Shown here piece by piece: positions 63,601 to 64,000 of a stretch of DNA of 64,000 bases. The notes beneath the pieces were generated by a model. It was given only the letters and a program-made list of their open reading frames with translations. It was not told the DNA's origin and did not search any database. Positions within the stretch are counted from its first letter, which is position 1. Every line of letters begins with the position of its first letter. The DNA lies in contig NZ_VWVU01000028.1 in NCBI RefSeq assembly GCF_008638365.1, positions 27,690 to 91,689 on the forward strand, written 5' to 3'. The position numbers and the translations under genes are program-made. Origin of the DNA: Nocardiopsis quinghaiensis (GTDB lineage Bacteria; Actinomycetota; Actinomycetes; Streptosporangiales; Streptosporangiaceae).

Positions 63601-64000
63601 GGGACCATCCCCGCGTGCGCGGGGAGCACGACTGGGTCGACCCCGCCAAAGGGCGGCTCACGGGACCATCCCCGCGTGCGCGGGGAGCACGCGAGCGTGA
63701 CCGCGACCAGCGGGCTGATGTCGGGACCATCCCCGCGTGCGCGGGGAGCACCCCGGTCCCGCAACCTCTCGGCGACGTGGGCCGGGACCATCCCCGCGTG
63801 CGCGGGGAGCACATGCTTGCGTCGATCGTCCGTACCGTCGTGCCGGGACCATCCCCGCGTGCGCGGGGAGCACACGGGCTCTGAGGCTGCGGGGGTCTCT
63901 GGCTTGGGACCATCCCCGCGTGCGCGGGGAGCACCCGGGTAGCCGCGCTGGCGCCGCAACCGCTCCGGGACCATCCCCGCGTGCGCGGGGAGCACCGTGT
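63601..64000 (-). CRISPR. Type I-E CRISPR array 3, leader-distal part (7 repeats visible)
   Basis: The same 29-bp repeat and 61-bp period are seen from 63601; six full 32-bp spacers and the first 5 bases of a seventh are in the window. All visible repeats have the GCGTGC form found in array 1. Repeat orientation equals that of arrays 1 and 2, so the leader should lie to the right, outside the window. Unlike the other arrays its outermost repeat is not degenerate. Confidence 0.97.

Overview
The window is very GC-rich actinomycete DNA with GTG and TTG starts, whiJ-type regulator/DUF397 pairs, F420-linked enzymes, a type I polyketide synthase and an actinobacterial type I-E CRISPR system. It is most likely from a filamentous actinomycete such as Nocardiopsis or Streptomyces. 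The genus cannot be fixed from the sequence alone.

Region 1 (1-13556, minus strand) is one tightly overlapping operon. Read from right to left it encodes a FabH-like ketosynthase, an FkbH-like glyceryl-ACP synthase, a free ACP, a 2-oxoacid-dehydrogenase-type acyltransferase, a flavin monooxygenase-fold enzyme, an alpha/beta hydrolase, a complete KS-AT-DH-ER-KR-ACP polyketide synthase, and the start of a second PKS cut by the window edge. The first four genes and the hydrolase match the tetronate-ring cassette known from agglomerin, RK-682 and abyssomicin. A 0.9-kb divergent promoter region with SARP-like heptamer repeats precedes the operon.

Region 2 (14485-38224) is mostly ordinary chromosome: two aldo/keto reductases, metYX with a probable leaderless cysteine leader peptide, a ClpC-type ATPase, a secreted GH5 cellulase, an F420-dependent oxidoreductase, an SDR, a GPH transporter with a PLP lyase, an ATP-grasp ligase paired with a CocE/NonD hydrolase, a P450, a Cys-rich copper-storage-like protein, and small proteins. 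Several strong hairpin terminators separate the units.

Region 3 (38235-54321) is a complete type I-E CRISPR-Cas island. The cas operon (cas3-cse1-cse2-cas7-cas5-cas6e-cas1-cas2) runs on the minus strand between array 2 (22 repeats) and array 1 (29 repeats), which have near-identical leaders. The island is bracketed by whiJ-like modules (XRE/DUF5753 regulator, DUF397, HATPase anti-sigma-like protein). The left module is intact. The right one is broken: a frameshifted DUF397 and two N-terminally truncated DUF5753 genes joined head to head.

Region 4 (54287-64000) holds an esterase divergent from a TetR regulator with three palindromic operators, a solitary CRISPR-repeat-like sequence, and a purine-catabolism pair: a guanine deaminase fused to a predicted six-bladed beta-propeller, and a eukaryotic-style single-chain xanthine dehydrogenase-like enzyme. 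A third CRISPR array runs off the right edge. The most unusual items are the guanine deaminase-propeller fusion, the single-chain molybdo-flavoenzyme with an altered substrate-site residue, and the arrays' internal history (duplicated spacers, repeat-variant switch, orphan repeat).
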